Assembly: GCA_030053945.1 (NCBI GenBank)
Contig: JASGCW010000002.1
Location: forward strand, 114,245 to 178,244
Direction of reading: 5' to 3'
Length of the DNA stretch: 64,000 nt
Source: Limnohabitans sp.
Lineage (GTDB): Bacteria > Bacteroidota > Bacteroidia > Flavobacteriales > Flavobacteriaceae
Part shown: one piece after another, positions 8,395-18,360 of the stretch
Numbering within the stretch: position 1 is the first letter of the stretch
Layout of the letters: each line of letters starts with the position of its first letter
The notes under the pieces: model-generated
What the model was told of the DNA's origin: nothing
The model's database searches: none
The model's input: only the letters and a program-made list of their open reading frames with translations
Made by a program: the position numbers and the translations under genes

Positions 8395-10497
8395 ATGAAT
8401 ACAAAAATTATTGCGCCTAGTCCAAAACAAATCCCTTTAAATTTAACAGACTTATCAAAAGAATATTTCTTTAAATCTACTTTAGCAATTCTAGGAATCA
8501 TACTATTTTTTGTATTGTATGTTTCAATGATTTATGGATTATTTTTATTGGTAAAAGAAGCTATTTTTTATGAAATTCAAACTATAAACAAGCTTACCAT
8601 TTTGATAAAATTAGGAGCAATAGCTGGTTCAGTAATGCTATTATTGTTCACATTTAAGTTTGTATTTAAGTTAAGGAATATTCAACCAGAAAATAGAATC
8701 AAATTAGACAAGGATGAAAATTTAGAATTGTTTGAATTTATTCATCAAATATGTAAAGAAACAGGAGCACCTAAACCAAAATCTATTTATATAGACCCAG
8801 ATGTTAATGCTTATGTAAGATACACGAATGTTTGGTTGAGTTTGTTTTTTCCAACTGGTAAGGATTTGACAATTGGTTTAGGACTTGTTAGTACATTGAA
8901 TTTGAGTGAATTTAAGGCAGTAATGGCACATGAATTTGGCCATTTCGCTCAAAAAAGTATGAAAATAGGTAGTTATATTCATAGTGCTAACACCATTATC
9001 CACGATATGATTTTTAATAGAGACAAATGGGATGATATATTGGATCAATGGCGAAATTCAGATATTAGACTTTCAGCTGCCGCTTGGGTAATTACACCTG
9101 TAATTTGGTTAATTAGAAAGGCTTTAGAGTTGTTTTATATGTTCTTAAACATTATGCATTCTTCTCTGTCCAGAGAAATGGAGTTTAATGCCGACAAAGT
9201 GGCCGTAAAAAGTGCTGGAAGTACTGCTATAGTATCAGCTTTATGGAAATTAGATTATGGCTTTAATTATTGGAATACAATTTTAAACAATGCGTATTAT
9301 GCTTCTAAGAAAAATATTTTCACATCTAATCTGTATCATCATAAACTTAATTATGCTTTAAAGAACAAGCCTCTGCTAGAAGAGAAATATAATACATTAG
9401 AAATTGAAGATAATGGTTCTAAAAAGTTCTTTGAGATAAATGAAAATTCAAGTGTTAGTATGTATGCTAGCCATCCACCAAGTGATCAAAGAGAAAAAAG
9501 TGCAAAATCTCCTTTTGTTGAATGTGAAATAGATGAACGTTCTGCTTGGGTACTGTTTTCTAAAAGTGAGAAAGTACAATGTGAAATGACAAAATTTATT
9601 TATGATAAATATTTTAATTTACAGCCCGATAAGTTTGCAACTGATATAGAATTTGAGAATTTTATTGAATCAGAAACAAGGGACTCCAATCTTGTAGATG
9701 AATATCTAAATACATTTCAAAATAGATTCATATCTATACCAGAAACAAGCGTTTTAAAACAAGAAACTGCTTTTGAAGGTGAGTTTAGACTGAGGCTCGA
9801 TAAATTAAAAGCTGAGATAAAACTATTAATGGAGCCAGTAATTCAATTAGAAGAAAAAATGACTCTAGCAGCTCAAATTGCAAATAATGAGACAAAGATA
9901 AAATCGTTTGAATTTAATGGGGTTGAGTACAATAAAAAAAATATTGCAGAGGGGTATAACCAAATTTTTAATGAAAGAGAGAAGCTTTTCAATGAAACGT
10001 TCAAAGAATGGGATAATCTTTTTATTATTTCACATTATAAATTATCCATTAAGTTCAATTTAGAAAGGGATTATCTGCTACTTATACAACAACAACAAAG
10101 AATAATTAATATTTATAGAAAAATTATTGAAATTAAAAATTTAATTATAAGTGATATTCAAGCTTTACAATCTAAATCTGAAGTAACTCCTTCAATGGTT
10201 TCAAGTTTATCTGAGGATATTATTCAATATACTTTTAAAATAAATGATGAAATTAATACCATCAATCAGGATAATTTTGTTTCGATTTCTAATATCGATT
10301 CACTTCAGGAAATGAAAGAAGCACTGATTGACGGAGGGGAAATACAAAAAGAAATTAGTAACATTTTCGAAAATGGAGGTTTAGATAGAATATTAAATGC
10401 AATTGAAAACGGATTGATAAATTGTAATCGCGTTGAAAATAAAAACACAGATGAAGTTTTAAGATTTAATAAAAAATTAATTGAAATGGAAGCTTAA
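8395..10497 (+). CDS. M48-family membrane metallopeptidase
   Basis: This 700-residue protein has two hydrophobic segments near residues 30-60 and 75-100, then an M48 zinc-protease domain with HEFGH at residues 179-183 and a third ligand Glu263 in REMEFNADKVAVKS. Further hydrophobic stretches flank the domain (AAAWVITPVIWLIRKALELF). The long C-terminal half is polar and helical with coiled-coil-like stretches and no recognised domain. HtpX/Ste24-type enzymes degrade membrane or misfolded proteins; the substrate here is unknown. ATG 8395 is used in place of the adjacent TTG 8392. Its end overlaps the convergent mfd end by 4 nt. Confidence 0.85.
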   Translation: MNTKIIAPSPKQIPLNLTDLSKEYFFKSTLAILGIILFFVLYVSMIYGLFLLVKEAIFYEIQTINKLTILIKLGAIAGSVMLLLFTFKFVFKLRNIQPENRIKLDKDENLELFEFIHQICKETGAPKPKSIYIDPDVNAYVRYTNVWLSLFFPTGKDLTIGLGLVSTLNLSEFKAVMAHEFGHFAQKSMKIGSYIHSANTIIHDMIFNRDKWDDILDQWRNSDIRLSAAAWVITPVIWLIRKALELFYMFLNIMHSSLSREMEFNADKVAVKSAGSTAIVSALWKLDYGFNYWNTILNNAYYASKKNIFTSNLYHHKLNYALKNKPLLEEKYNTLEIEDNGSKKFFEINENSSVSMYASHPPSDQREKSAKSPFVECEIDERSAWVLFSKSEKVQCEMTKFIYDKYFNLQPDKFATDIEFENFIESETRDSNLVDEYLNTFQNRFISIPETSVLKQETAFEGEFRLRLDKLKAEIKLLMEPVIQLEEKMTLAAQIANNETKIKSFEFNGVEYNKKNIAEGYNQIFNEREKLFNETFKEWDNLFIISHYKLSIKFNLERDYLLLIQQQQRIINIYRKIIEIKNLIISDIQALQSKSEVTPSMVSSLSEDIIQYTFKINDEINTINQDNFVSISNIDSLQEMKEALIDGGEIQKEISNIFENGGLDRILNAIENGLINCNRVENKNTDEVLRFNKKLIEMEA

Positions 10498-13400
10498 ACC
10501 ATTCCAATCAACTCCAATGCCTTTTTAATCGATTTTACATTTTCGAAAGTTAATAATAAACGGAGACCGTTTTTGGTCTCTTTTTCTTTCATTTTACATA
10601 GATTAGAATTTTGTTGCACAAATTGTAACACTTTATGAAAACGTGTTGATTGATAATAATCACTCTGCTGGTCACCTATGAAATAGCAAACCATTTTACC
10701 TTGTTTCAATACAACTTTTTCGATTCCTAAATGAGTTGCAATCCATTTAATACGTAGGCTGTCTAATAATGCTAATGCTGGTTTTGGCAATTTTCCAAAT
10801 CGGTCTTCAAGTTGTTGTTGATATTCTTGTAATTTGTCTTCAGTTTTAATGATAGCCAAATCGTTGTACAAACTTAAACGCTCTGTTACACTATTAATAT
10901 AATCATCAGGGAAAAGCAATTCAAAATCGGTATCAATTTGTAGGTCTTTGACGTATTCTTTGGTTTCAATGTCACTTTCTTCAGGATAAAGGTCTTTGAA
11001 TTCGTTTTCTTTCAATTCTTCAATGGCTTCCTGCATGATTTTTTGGTAGGTTTCAAAACCAATTTCATTGATGAAACCACTTTGTTCCCCACCTAATAAA
11101 TCTCCAGCACCACGAATTTCTAAATCTTTCATCGCAATATTAAAACCACTACCTAAATCGCTAAATTGTGTCAATGCTTGAATACGTTTGCGAGCTTCAT
11201 CTGTCATTGAAGAATAGGGAGGTGTTATGAAATAACAAAATGCTTTTTTGTTGCTACGCCCTACACGTCCACGCATTTGATGCAAATCAGACAATCCAAA
11301 ATTATTAGCGTTATTGATAAAAATGGTATTCGCATTAGGTACATCTAAACCGCTTTCTATAATAGTCGTGGCAACTAATACATCAAACTCGCCTTCCATA
11401 AACGAAAGCATAATATCCTCTAACTGTTTGCCTTCCATTTGCCCGTGACCAATAGCTACTTTTGCATCTGGAACTAATCGCTGAATCATTCCAGCAATTT
11501 CTTTGATGTTTTCAATTCGGTTATTGATGAAATATACTTGACCACCACGCTGAATTTCATACGAAACTGCATCACGAATAGTCTCTTCATTAAAACCAAC
11601 TACTTGTGTTTCGATAGGATAACGGTTAGGAGGAGGAGTGGTTATTACCGATAAATCACGTGCTGCCATCAATGAAAACTGTAATGTCCTCGGAATTGGG
11701 GTCGCTGTTAAAGTTAGCGTATCAACATTAGTAGCTATCGTTTTTAATTTATCTTTTACGTTTACACCAAATTTTTGTTCCTCATCTACAATTAGCAAAC
11801 CTAAATCTTTAAATTTTACGTTCTTGTTGACCAATTGATGTGTTCCAATAATAATATCTAGTTTCCCTGATTCTAAATCTTTTAAAATCTCTGTTTTTTG
11901 TTTAGCAGTTCTAAATCGGTTTACATAGTTTACATTCACTGGTAAATCCTTTAATCGAGATCTAAATGTTCTATAATGTTGGTACGCTAGAATAGTAGTA
12001 GGCACTAAAACCGCTACTTGTTTACTATTATCAACTGCTTTAAATGCCGCACGAATGGCAACTTCTGTTTTTCCAAAGCCTACATCGCCACAAACCAATC
12101 TATCCATTGGCCGTTCGTTTTCCATATCAGCTTTGACATCTTGGGTGGCTTTTAATTGGTCAGGTGTGTCTTCATAGATAAATGAACTTTCTAACTCGTG
12201 TTGCAAATAACTATCGGGAGCAAAAGAAAAACCTTTGTCCAATTTTCGTTTGGCATATAGCTGAATTAGATTAAATGCAATATGTTTTACTCGGGCTTTT
12301 GTTTTCTGTTTTAAGGCTTTCCAGGCACCAGATCCTAGTTTATAAATTTTTGGTGGTGCCCCGTCTTTACCATTGTATTTCGAAATTTTGTGTAACGAAT
12401 GGATACTAACGTACACAATATCATTTTCGGCATAAACAAGTTTGATGGCTTCTTGTGTTTTACCCTCTACTTGAATTTTTTGCAATCCTCCAAATTTACC
12501 TATTCCGTGATCAATGTGTGTCACATAGTCACCCACTGAAAGAGAATTGAGTTCTTTTAAGGTAATATTCTGTTTTTTTGCGTAACCGTTTTTAATAGAA
12601 AATTTATGATAACGCTCAAATATTTGGTGGTCTGTATAACAAGCTATTTTATTATTATAGTCAATGAATCCTTGGTATAACGGAAGTACAATCGTTTCAT
12701 AATCATTAGCAAAATGTTCTTGCTCTTGTTCGTCTAAAGATTTTGACTTAGTATCTATTGTTTCAAAATGGTTGTCAAGAACCATCTTACTTTTGGTTTT
12801 ATTTAATTCAGAATCATCATCAAAGATGGTTTCGAAGATATCGTGAAAACGTTTGGCCTGTTGTTCATTAGCACAAAATAAATAATTTTTAATTCCGTTT
12901 TGACGATTCGTTTTTAAATCTTCAAGTAATAAATCGAATTGTTTGTTGAAAGACGGTTGTGGTTTGGTATTAAACTCGAAACTACTTTCAATTTTAAAAG
13001 TCGGTTTCGGACTTAATTCTACTACCGAAAAATTCAAAGCTTGCTTTAAAAACTCTTTTTGATTAACAAATAATTCTTCGGGGGAAGCGTGTTTGACTTC
13101 TTTATTTAATTTTCCGAAACTTTCTTCAGCTTTAGCAAATAATTTATCTAAGTTAGTCAATAACAAATCCGTATTCTGAATAAATAAAGTCGTTTTGGGA
13201 TTGATATATTCTAAGAAACTCTCCCTTTTTTCCTCAAGAAATTTGTTCTCGAAGTTCGGTATAATAGTAATTTTATTCTTTTGCTCTATCGAAAGTTGAG
13301 AAGCTACATCAAAAGTTCGAATGCTGTCTATTTCGTTACCAAAAAATTCTATTCGGTACGGATTGTCATTGGAAAAAGAGAATACATCTAAAATACCTCC

Positions 13401-13937
13401 TCTAACAGAAAATTCTCCTGGTTCTGTAATAAAATCTACACGTTTAAATTCGTATTCAAACAATACTTCGTTGATGAAATCGATAGAGACTTTTTCTCCA
13501 ACTGAAACTTTTAATGTGTTTTTTTCTAGTTCTCTCTTAGTTACAACTTTTTCAAAGATTGCTTCTGGATAGGAAACAATAATACACGGTTTTTTGCGAG
13601 AGCTAATTCTATTTAAAACCTCCGAACGGAGTAGTACATTTGCATTGTCTGTTTCCTCTATTTGGTAAGGTCTTCGGTAGGAACTTGGATAAAAAAGTAC
13701 ACTTTTATCACTAATTAATTCTTCCAAATCATTCAGTAAATAAGCAGCTTCTTCTTTTTCATTAGCTAAAATCAAAAATGTTTTATCCGCTTTTTCAAAT
13801 AAGGATTCGATAGTAAAGGATAAGGATGAACCTGTCAATCCTTTTAGGTGAATTTTTTTTTCAGCTTGAAGATGGTTCAATATTTCATTAACCGAAGATT
13901 GCTGCGAAAATAGCTGTTTTATATAACTAGTGCTCAA
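10494..13937 (-). CDS. mfd: Transcription-repair coupling factor
   Basis: Mfd removes RNA polymerase stalled at DNA lesions and recruits UvrA. The order is as expected: UvrB-like N-terminal region, RNA-polymerase-interaction (CarD-like) domain at LNSLSVGDYVTHIDHGIGKF, helicase Walker A in CGDVGFGKTEVA, DEEQ box, LTLTATPIPRTL, and the C-terminal TRCF domain. Two TTG starts are possible. The one at 13952 lies within the -7 box, so TTG 13937 (MSTSYIKQLF) is preferred. The protein has about 1147 residues, a normal length. Confidence 0.96.
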   Translation of the reverse strand: MSTSYIKQLFSQQSSVNEILNHLQAEKKIHLKGLTGSSLSFTIESLFEKADKTFLILANEKEEAAYLLNDLEELISDKSVLFYPSSYRRPYQIEETDNANVLLRSEVLNRISSRKKPCIIVSYPEAIFEKVVTKRELEKNTLKVSVGEKVSIDFINEVLFEYEFKRVDFITEPGEFSVRGGILDVFSFSNDNPYRIEFFGNEIDSIRTFDVASQLSIEQKNKITIIPNFENKFLEEKRESFLEYINPKTTLFIQNTDLLLTNLDKLFAKAEESFGKLNKEVKHASPEELFVNQKEFLKQALNFSVVELSPKPTFKIESSFEFNTKPQPSFNKQFDLLLEDLKTNRQNGIKNYLFCANEQQAKRFHDIFETIFDDDSELNKTKSKMVLDNHFETIDTKSKSLDEQEQEHFANDYETIVLPLYQGFIDYNNKIACYTDHQIFERYHKFSIKNGYAKKQNITLKELNSLSVGDYVTHIDHGIGKFGGLQKIQVEGKTQEAIKLVYAENDIVYVSIHSLHKISKYNGKDGAPPKIYKLGSGAWKALKQKTKARVKHIAFNLIQLYAKRKLDKGFSFAPDSYLQHELESSFIYEDTPDQLKATQDVKADMENERPMDRLVCGDVGFGKTEVAIRAAFKAVDNSKQVAVLVPTTILAYQHYRTFRSRLKDLPVNVNYVNRFRTAKQKTEILKDLESGKLDIIIGTHQLVNKNVKFKDLGLLIVDEEQKFGVNVKDKLKTIATNVDTLTLTATPIPRTLQFSLMAARDLSVITTPPPNRYPIETQVVGFNEETIRDAVSYEIQRGGQVYFINNRIENIKEIAGMIQRLVPDAKVAIGHGQMEGKQLEDIMLSFMEGEFDVLVATTIIESGLDVPNANTIFINNANNFGLSDLHQMRGRVGRSNKKAFCYFITPPYSSMTDEARKRIQALTQFSDLGSGFNIAMKDLEIRGAGDLLGGEQSGFINEIGFETYQKIMQEAIEELKENEFKDLYPEESDIETKEYVKDLQIDTDFELLFPDDYINSVTERLSLYNDLAIIKTEDKLQEYQQQLEDRFGKLPKPALALLDSLRIKWIATHLGIEKVVLKQGKMVCYFIGDQQSDYYQSTRFHKVLQFVQQNSNLCKMKEKETKNGLRLLLTFENVKSIKKALELIGMV

Positions 13938-13949
13938 GACTTTTTTTTG

Positions 13950-13957
13950 CAAATATA
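13950..13957 (-). promoter_or_regulatory. -7 promoter element of mfd
   Basis: TAtaTTTG on the minus strand ends 12 nt before the preferred TTG start at 13937. The G of the box would be part of the alternative TTG start, which argues against that start. Confidence 0.5.
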
Positions 13958-13986
13958 ATCTGAGTTTTATGTAAATTTTTAATTTT

Positions 13987-14481
13987 CTATTCTTTTATAA
14001 GGTGAAAATTAAAATTTGAGATAGTGAATTGTTCTAGTTGAGTGTTTTTAGGACAGTTTTCTTCTTTGAAATCGGGATTATATTTCCATTCATCACTATG
14101 AATAAAACAACCTTGTTTTGTTAAATAAATAAAGTTGTGGTATGGTTTATACCCATTAGCTTGTATTTCAATTTTTATTTTTTTTACTTCTGAATATGCT
14201 GTCTGGATTTCAAAAGTTCCATCTATAGTTTCAATTTTTTTATTTAAATGAAATAGTGAACTTTTATTTTGCTTTGCAAAAATTGTTACTTCTTTTACGG
14301 GTTGAAGCGTTTTAGAATCTACAAAATTACCTTTTACTATAATCTTGTTAGTTTTTGAAAAGGGAGAGAAATCTATGTTTTTAATCGATTCTATTTCAGA
14401 AGAATATAAATTAGAACCTGACATAATCATTGTTCCAGTTGTGAATATTCCTAAGTTTTTTACAAAATTTCTTCTTTTCAT
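13987..14481 (-). CDS. Exported protein with twin-arginine-like signal and transthyretin-like domain
   Basis: The start MKRRNFVKNLGIFTTGTMIM resembles a Tat signal, with the RR pair followed by a hydrophobic stretch; an ATG 12 nt upstream would add MESE. The rest (KIIVKGNFVDSKTLQPVKEVTIFAKQ, then a GTFEIQT turn and KIKIEIQANGYKPY) looks like a carboxypeptidase-regulatory or intradiol-dioxygenase-like beta-sandwich. No catalytic residues are recognised. It is about 164 residues long, downstream of a T9SS gene but separated from it by a strong terminator. Function unknown. Confidence 0.6.
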   Translation of the reverse strand: MKRRNFVKNLGIFTTGTMIMSGSNLYSSEIESIKNIDFSPFSKTNKIIVKGNFVDSKTLQPVKEVTIFAKQNKSSLFHLNKKIETIDGTFEIQTAYSEVKKIKIEIQANGYKPYHNFIYLTKQGCFIHSDEWKYNPDFKEENCPKNTQLEQFTISNFNFHLIKE

Positions 14482-14525
14482 TTCGCTCTCCATTTTCTTT
14501 TATTGTAAAGTTATTGTGTTATAAT

Positions 14526-14560
14526 AAAAAGGAGGGTTGTTTTGTTATCAAAACAACCCT
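14526..14560 (-). terminator. Terminator of the T9SS protein gene at 14568
   Basis: A perfect 12-bp stem AGGGTTGTTTTG with its complement and a 4-nt loop begins a few bases past the stop. It is followed on the minus strand by CCTTTTTATT. Confidence 0.88.
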
Positions 14561-14567
14561 TTATAGA

Positions 14568-15551
14568 TTAGTTGATTATTAATTTTTTAGAAAGTATTTT
14601 ATTAGAATTTACATTTTTTAGAATGTATATTCCTTTAGATAAGCTTTCAAGATTTACAGTGTTTTCTGAATTAGAATTTACATTAAATGTTTTAACCGTT
14701 TGTCCTAATTGATTCACAATAATTAATTCACCATCAAAATTAGAATTAATTTTTAAGATACCATTTGATGGATTAGGAGAAAAATTAAAGTTGTTTTTTG
14801 CTTCAAAGTCGTCTGTGTCTAACGCGTTTTCAAATAAACGGAAATTGTCAAAAGCAATTTCTTGTACTAAAGAAGCATTTACAAAGCAATTCATTCTTAA
14901 GTTCAGTGTAGTTCCAGTTCCAGGAATATATTGCATAAATTCTTGGAATGCATACCCTATACTTGTAGAATCACCAATTTTATCTCCATTTGTGTCTAAT
15001 GAAAGTGCAGGTACTCCAGCCGATGTGGTTCCGTTTGAAGAATAAAAGCCAATCAAAGTTGTCCAAGGACCTCCATCAATACTGTATTCAACAGAAATGA
15101 AATCTTGTTGATTAGGGCCATTAGCTACCCACCATAGTCCTTGATACCCACCGTTTACATTATTACCTGCAAAAAGACCTTTAAAAGCTAAATTAGATTT
15201 CCCTGATATGTTTATGTTAGACCAAATTAATTGTTGGTTAGCACTTATGGAATTGTTTACACAAGTTGGTCCTTTATCAATATCTTCTGCGGCCCAAAAT
15301 TTTGAACCCTCAAATGCTGAATATGTACCGTTATTCATTTGGATTCCTGCTGTACCTGTTCTTTTAAAGTAGGCATCAGAAAGTGTTGTGTTTGAAGTGT
15401 TTGGACATGCATTGAATTCAGCAATGGAAGGAGTTCTTGTGCCTGTACTTGGAGCTCCAGTATCTTCAAAAGTATCACTCCAAAATTGTATTTGAGATAT
15501 ACTAATGAAAGGGGCTGTAAATAATGCTAATAAAAGTAATTTTGTTTTCAT
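14568..15551 (-). CDS. Secreted protein with T9SS type A sorting domain
   Basis: The N-terminus MKTKLLLLALFTAPFISISQ is a signal peptide. The middle is a beta-rich domain of about 220 residues (FWSDTFEDTG, then EFNACPNTSNTT and YSIDGGPWTTLIGFYSS) as in Bacteroidetes surface proteins with jelly-roll-like folds. The last 75 residues (FNFSPNPSNGILKINS, then IVNQLGQTVKTFNV and LSKGIYILK) form a type A C-terminal domain, which targets proteins through the type IX system to the surface or medium. It has its own -7 box and terminator. Ligand or enzymatic role unknown. Confidence 0.88.
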   Translation of the reverse strand: MKTKLLLLALFTAPFISISQIQFWSDTFEDTGAPSTGTRTPSIAEFNACPNTSNTTLSDAYFKRTGTAGIQMNNGTYSAFEGSKFWAAEDIDKGPTCVNNSISANQQLIWSNINISGKSNLAFKGLFAGNNVNGGYQGLWWVANGPNQQDFISVEYSIDGGPWTTLIGFYSSNGTTSAGVPALSLDTNGDKIGDSTSIGYAFQEFMQYIPGTGTTLNLRMNCFVNASLVQEIAFDNFRLFENALDTDDFEAKNNFNFSPNPSNGILKINSNFDGELIIVNQLGQTVKTFNVNSNSENTVNLESLSKGIYILKNVNSNKILSKKLIIN

Positions 15552-15577
15552 ATCTTGATTGTTTATTTTGTTTCTTG

Positions 15578-15585
15578 CAAATTTA
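15578..15585 (-). promoter_or_regulatory. -7 promoter element of the T9SS gene at 14568
   Basis: TAaaTTTG on the minus strand lies between the formyltransferase stop (15596) and the T9SS ATG (15551). It makes that gene independently transcribed. Confidence 0.5.
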
Positions 15586-15595
15586 CGAAAAACAT

Positions 15596-16528
15596 TTAAA
15601 GAAAGGCAGTATTTATTATTTCTTTTGATTTTATAAAATCTTGAGCTTCAATAATTCCCTCATCTACTTTTAAGAGTTTAACAGTGATTTGATCATTTTC
15701 TGCACAGGCAATATTAAAAGTTGCGTCTTCGTTTATTTTTAATATGGTTCCAGGTATTGCATTATGTGGAAGATTATTGCAGGTTATTTTTATTAGTTTA
15801 ACTTGATTTCCCATATAGACGGTGTCAGCACCTATGTTCCAAGGATTACAAGCATTTACTAATGCTTCTATTTCTTGAGCCGACATTTGTTTCCATTTTA
15901 TGAATGTATCAAAATTTGAGGGTTTTTCATAAAAATTAGCCTCATCTTCATCTTGTATTGTGGTAGGTATTTTACTTGCAAAAGCTAACATATTGGCAAG
16001 ATTTAAAGCTGAATTTGCAGTTTGTTTACTAAGTTTTACCGCTAGACTCCCATAAGTTTCATTTGAATTTATAATAACTTTATCTTGAAAAATTATTTCA
16101 CCACTATCAAAACATTCATCCATATAATGAACAGCAACAGCAGTTTCTGTTTCTTGATATTTCAATGTTTCAAAAATAGGCATAGGTCCTCTAAATTCTG
16201 GTAATTTAGCAGGATGAAAATTGATGAATTTCTTTTCTCCATAGGCTAAAACCTTTTCTGTGATTAAATAGGGAAAAGAAATTGAAAAAATATAGTCTGG
16301 TTTAATTTCTAAAAACCAGTTTAATAAGTCATCTACTTCATTTTTTGAATGTAATTTTTTATAATTTAGATTGTTTTGATTACATTCTTTTTCTAATGAA
16401 TCACAAATAATTTTTGAATCGCTAGCTATAGCAACACCATTTAAATATTTTTCAAATCCTAATGCTTGCAAAGTTGGAAAAGCAAATTTTCCACCACATA
16501 AAACGATTATTTTAGGTTGTGTTTCCAT
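15596..16528 (-). CDS. Fmt/ArnA-type formyltransferase paralogue
   Basis: This 310-residue protein has a formyltransferase N-terminal domain with the catalytic triad visible: Asn103 and His105 in INFHPAKLPEFRGP, and Asp141 in DSGEII. Family members transfer formyl from 10-formyl-tetrahydrofolate to Met-tRNA or to amino-sugar nucleotides. A C-terminal domain (from about residue 205, WKQMSAQEIEALVNACNPW) resembles the Fmt C-terminal barrel. The divergent HPAKLPEFRGP segment and the location argue for a paralogue and not the housekeeping fmt. Its ATG directly follows the stop of the substrate-binding-like gene, so the two are translationally coupled. Confidence 0.75.
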   Translation of the reverse strand: METQPKIIVLCGGKFAFPTLQALGFEKYLNGVAIASDSKIICDSLEKECNQNNLNYKKLHSKNEVDDLLNWFLEIKPDYIFSISFPYLITEKVLAYGEKKFINFHPAKLPEFRGPMPIFETLKYQETETAVAVHYMDECFDSGEIIFQDKVIINSNETYGSLAVKLSKQTANSALNLANMLAFASKIPTTIQDEDEANFYEKPSNFDTFIKWKQMSAQEIEALVNACNPWNIGADTVYMGNQVKLIKITCNNLPHNAIPGTILKINEDATFNIACAENDQITVKLLKVDEGIIEAQDFIKSKEIINTAFL

Positions 16529-17683
16529 TTAGATACATGTATAAGAGTTGTGCCAAGCAGAAATAGAATCATTAAGTTCTAAAGTAGAGATTGTTTCAAA
16601 AGGACTATGGGTGTCTTCAATTTTTGAGAGTAGTTTTAATTTACACTTATCTTCATTTGTTTTTACTACTTCTACTTCATACAAAGGTGATAAGGTAGTG
16701 TTTGTTTTTTCGTGAAAGGAAACTGTTCCACGCGGGCTTTCGAATGTGAATGAACCTAGTAATTTTGGTAAATTAGATATACTATTTCCTTCTTGAGTTA
16801 TAATGTCTGAAATAATAGTAATTAAAGAAGCGCATTCCCAGGCTAATAAACTAAATATTGAAGTGTTTTTTTCTAAAGAATTGAATGTGTTTGTGAAAAT
16901 TTTGTTTTCATCATTGTCTAAATTTTTTAGCCAAGCTGCAACACCAAAAATTTTTTTATCTGGATGATTTGTTTGGGCTAAGATATTTTCATCAAGAGCA
17001 AACGGACTTAGATAAACTGTGAAATCTTCTTCTTTTAAATTTTCTTTTAATTCGTTAAAATACCATTGCGTAAAATCGGCACTAAATAGGCTTAAAAGCG
17101 CACTTTTAGGAAATGCTTTTGAAAACTCTTTTAGCGGCGCCATAGTAAAATCTTCTGGTTTGAATCCAGTAGCGTGATTAAAAACGATTTCGCCACCAGC
17201 CATTAGATATCCTTTTGTCATACTGTAAGTTTGTAAATAACCAGCGTCGTAATAACCAGTTATTAATCCGCCTTTAGTATGATTGTCATTCATAGCTTTT
17301 TGAGCAGCAAGCCATGCACCTAATGAATTGTGAAGAGAATGATAAACTATATTAGGACAGGTAGAATATTCTTGTGGTAAATGTGCTCCTGCATCTAAAA
17401 CCACTAAAATACTATTTGTAGCTAGTAATAATGGACGTAAAAGTTGCGCAGCACGATGTCCTATGTATGCTACAATTATTTTGATGTCTTCCTCTAGAAT
17501 TAATCGTTCGGCAGCTCTGTAAATTTGTTGTTTATCTGTCCCGAAACCAATGTTTTCAACTATTAATTTGACTTCTGTTTGACTGTTTTTACTTTTTAGA
17601 GCTTGTTTTAATCCGTCAAATATTTCTAAATTGATATTGTTATAAAAAGTAGACCGCGGGAGAAGTAGTCCTATTTTATTCAT
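16529..17683 (-). CDS. Type I periplasmic-binding-fold protein without signal peptide
   Basis: The 384 residues read like the mature part of a branched-chain amino-acid/amide-binding protein (LivJ/AmiC class): MNKIGLLLPRSTFYNNINLEIFDG opening, IKIIVAYIGHRAAQLLRPL, then GGLITGYYDAGYLQ. There is no signal peptide, so it should stay in the cytoplasm, as amide sensors such as AmiC do. No ABC permease or ATPase gene is nearby. It is directly joined to the formyltransferase gene and follows the tail-collar gene after a hairpin. A ligand-sensing or carrier role is inference. Confidence 0.65.
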   Translation of the reverse strand: MNKIGLLLPRSTFYNNINLEIFDGLKQALKSKNSQTEVKLIVENIGFGTDKQQIYRAAERLILEEDIKIIVAYIGHRAAQLLRPLLLATNSILVVLDAGAHLPQEYSTCPNIVYHSLHNSLGAWLAAQKAMNDNHTKGGLITGYYDAGYLQTYSMTKGYLMAGGEIVFNHATGFKPEDFTMAPLKEFSKAFPKSALLSLFSADFTQWYFNELKENLKEEDFTVYLSPFALDENILAQTNHPDKKIFGVAAWLKNLDNDENKIFTNTFNSLEKNTSIFSLLAWECASLITIISDIITQEGNSISNLPKLLGSFTFESPRGTVSFHEKTNTTLSPLYEVEVVKTNEDKCKLKLLSKIEDTHSPFETISTLELNDSISAWHNSYTCI

Positions 17684-17709
17684 TATTGTTAGAGAAAAAA
17701 GATTGATAA

Positions 17710-17746
17710 AAACAAAGCAACATCTTTATGAGAAGTTGCTTTGTTT
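17710..17746 (-). terminator. Terminator after the tail-collar gene
   Basis: A 12-bp perfect stem AAACAAAGCAAC with its complement and a 13-nt loop is followed on the minus strand by GTTTTTATC-type sequence. It probably reduces, without blocking, read-through into the substrate-binding-like gene. Confidence 0.75.
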
Positions 17747-17766
17747 GTAAATGAAGTTATAAATAA

Positions 17767-18324
17767 TTAATTTCTGCTAGGGAAAATACCTGTAGTAGCA
17801 ATACAATAATTTAGACCTAGATAAGGGTTCATAATACCCATTGGAATTGATCCTCCAGACGGATCTGTTGCTCCACTAACTTGAGTTGATCCTACAAACG
17901 TGTTAGGTGTAGGTCCATTACCAGAATAAATGTTTGTAGCTGAAGTAGCTAAATAATTTCCAGAAGCTGATGCTTCATCAGCAATTCCAGAAGAAGCTAT
18001 TACTTTTACAGATACGGTACTTAAACCATGATTGTGAACAGGCATATTACTTGGTAATATAGTAATATTGTTTACCCCTGACATTTCTCCCATTTGTATA
18101 GAATTAAGCCCAGGACCGCTTCCTTGTCCTATAGGTAATCTGCCTCTTAAATCAGGCAGGTTAAAAGTTTGAACTCCATTTCCACCAAAAGTTGTTCCTA
18201 AAAGAGCAAAAAGAGCTGAGTTTTGAGCAATTGACATTTGTTGTCCCCAACAAAATGCATACCCGATAGGAGCAAAATTAAATCCGAAGATTTTAATTTC
18301 TCCAATAAATGGTTCTGTTGACAT
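17767..18324 (-). CDS. Phage tail-collar domain protein (MdpB/microcystin-dependent-protein type)
   Basis: The start MSTEPFIGEIKIFGFNFAPI, then GYAFCWGQQMSIAQNSALFALLGTTFGGNG and TFNLPDLRGRLPIGQG, is the canonical tail-collar domain. The C-terminal half is Gly/Ser/Thr-rich with MPVHNHG, as in short phage fibres, and ends in LGLNYCIATTGIFPSRN. It is 185 residues long without a signal peptide. Such chromosomal genes occur widely in Bacteroidetes without phages. No capsid, sheath or other tail genes are nearby, so this is not a prophage. Function unknown. Confidence 0.88.
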   Translation of the reverse strand: MSTEPFIGEIKIFGFNFAPIGYAFCWGQQMSIAQNSALFALLGTTFGGNGVQTFNLPDLRGRLPIGQGSGPGLNSIQMGEMSGVNNITILPSNMPVHNHGLSTVSVKVIASSGIADEASASGNYLATSATNIYSGNGPTPNTFVGSTQVSGATDPSGGSIPMGIMNPYLGLNYCIATTGIFPSRN

Positions 18325-18360
18325 AATAATTAGTTTTTTGTTTCAGTTAATACCGCAATA

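Noticed and set aside
17767..18324. Tail-collar gene as sign of a prophage
   Set aside because: No integrase, capsid, terminase, lysis or other tail genes are nearby; chromosomal tail-collar genes are common in Bacteroidetes.
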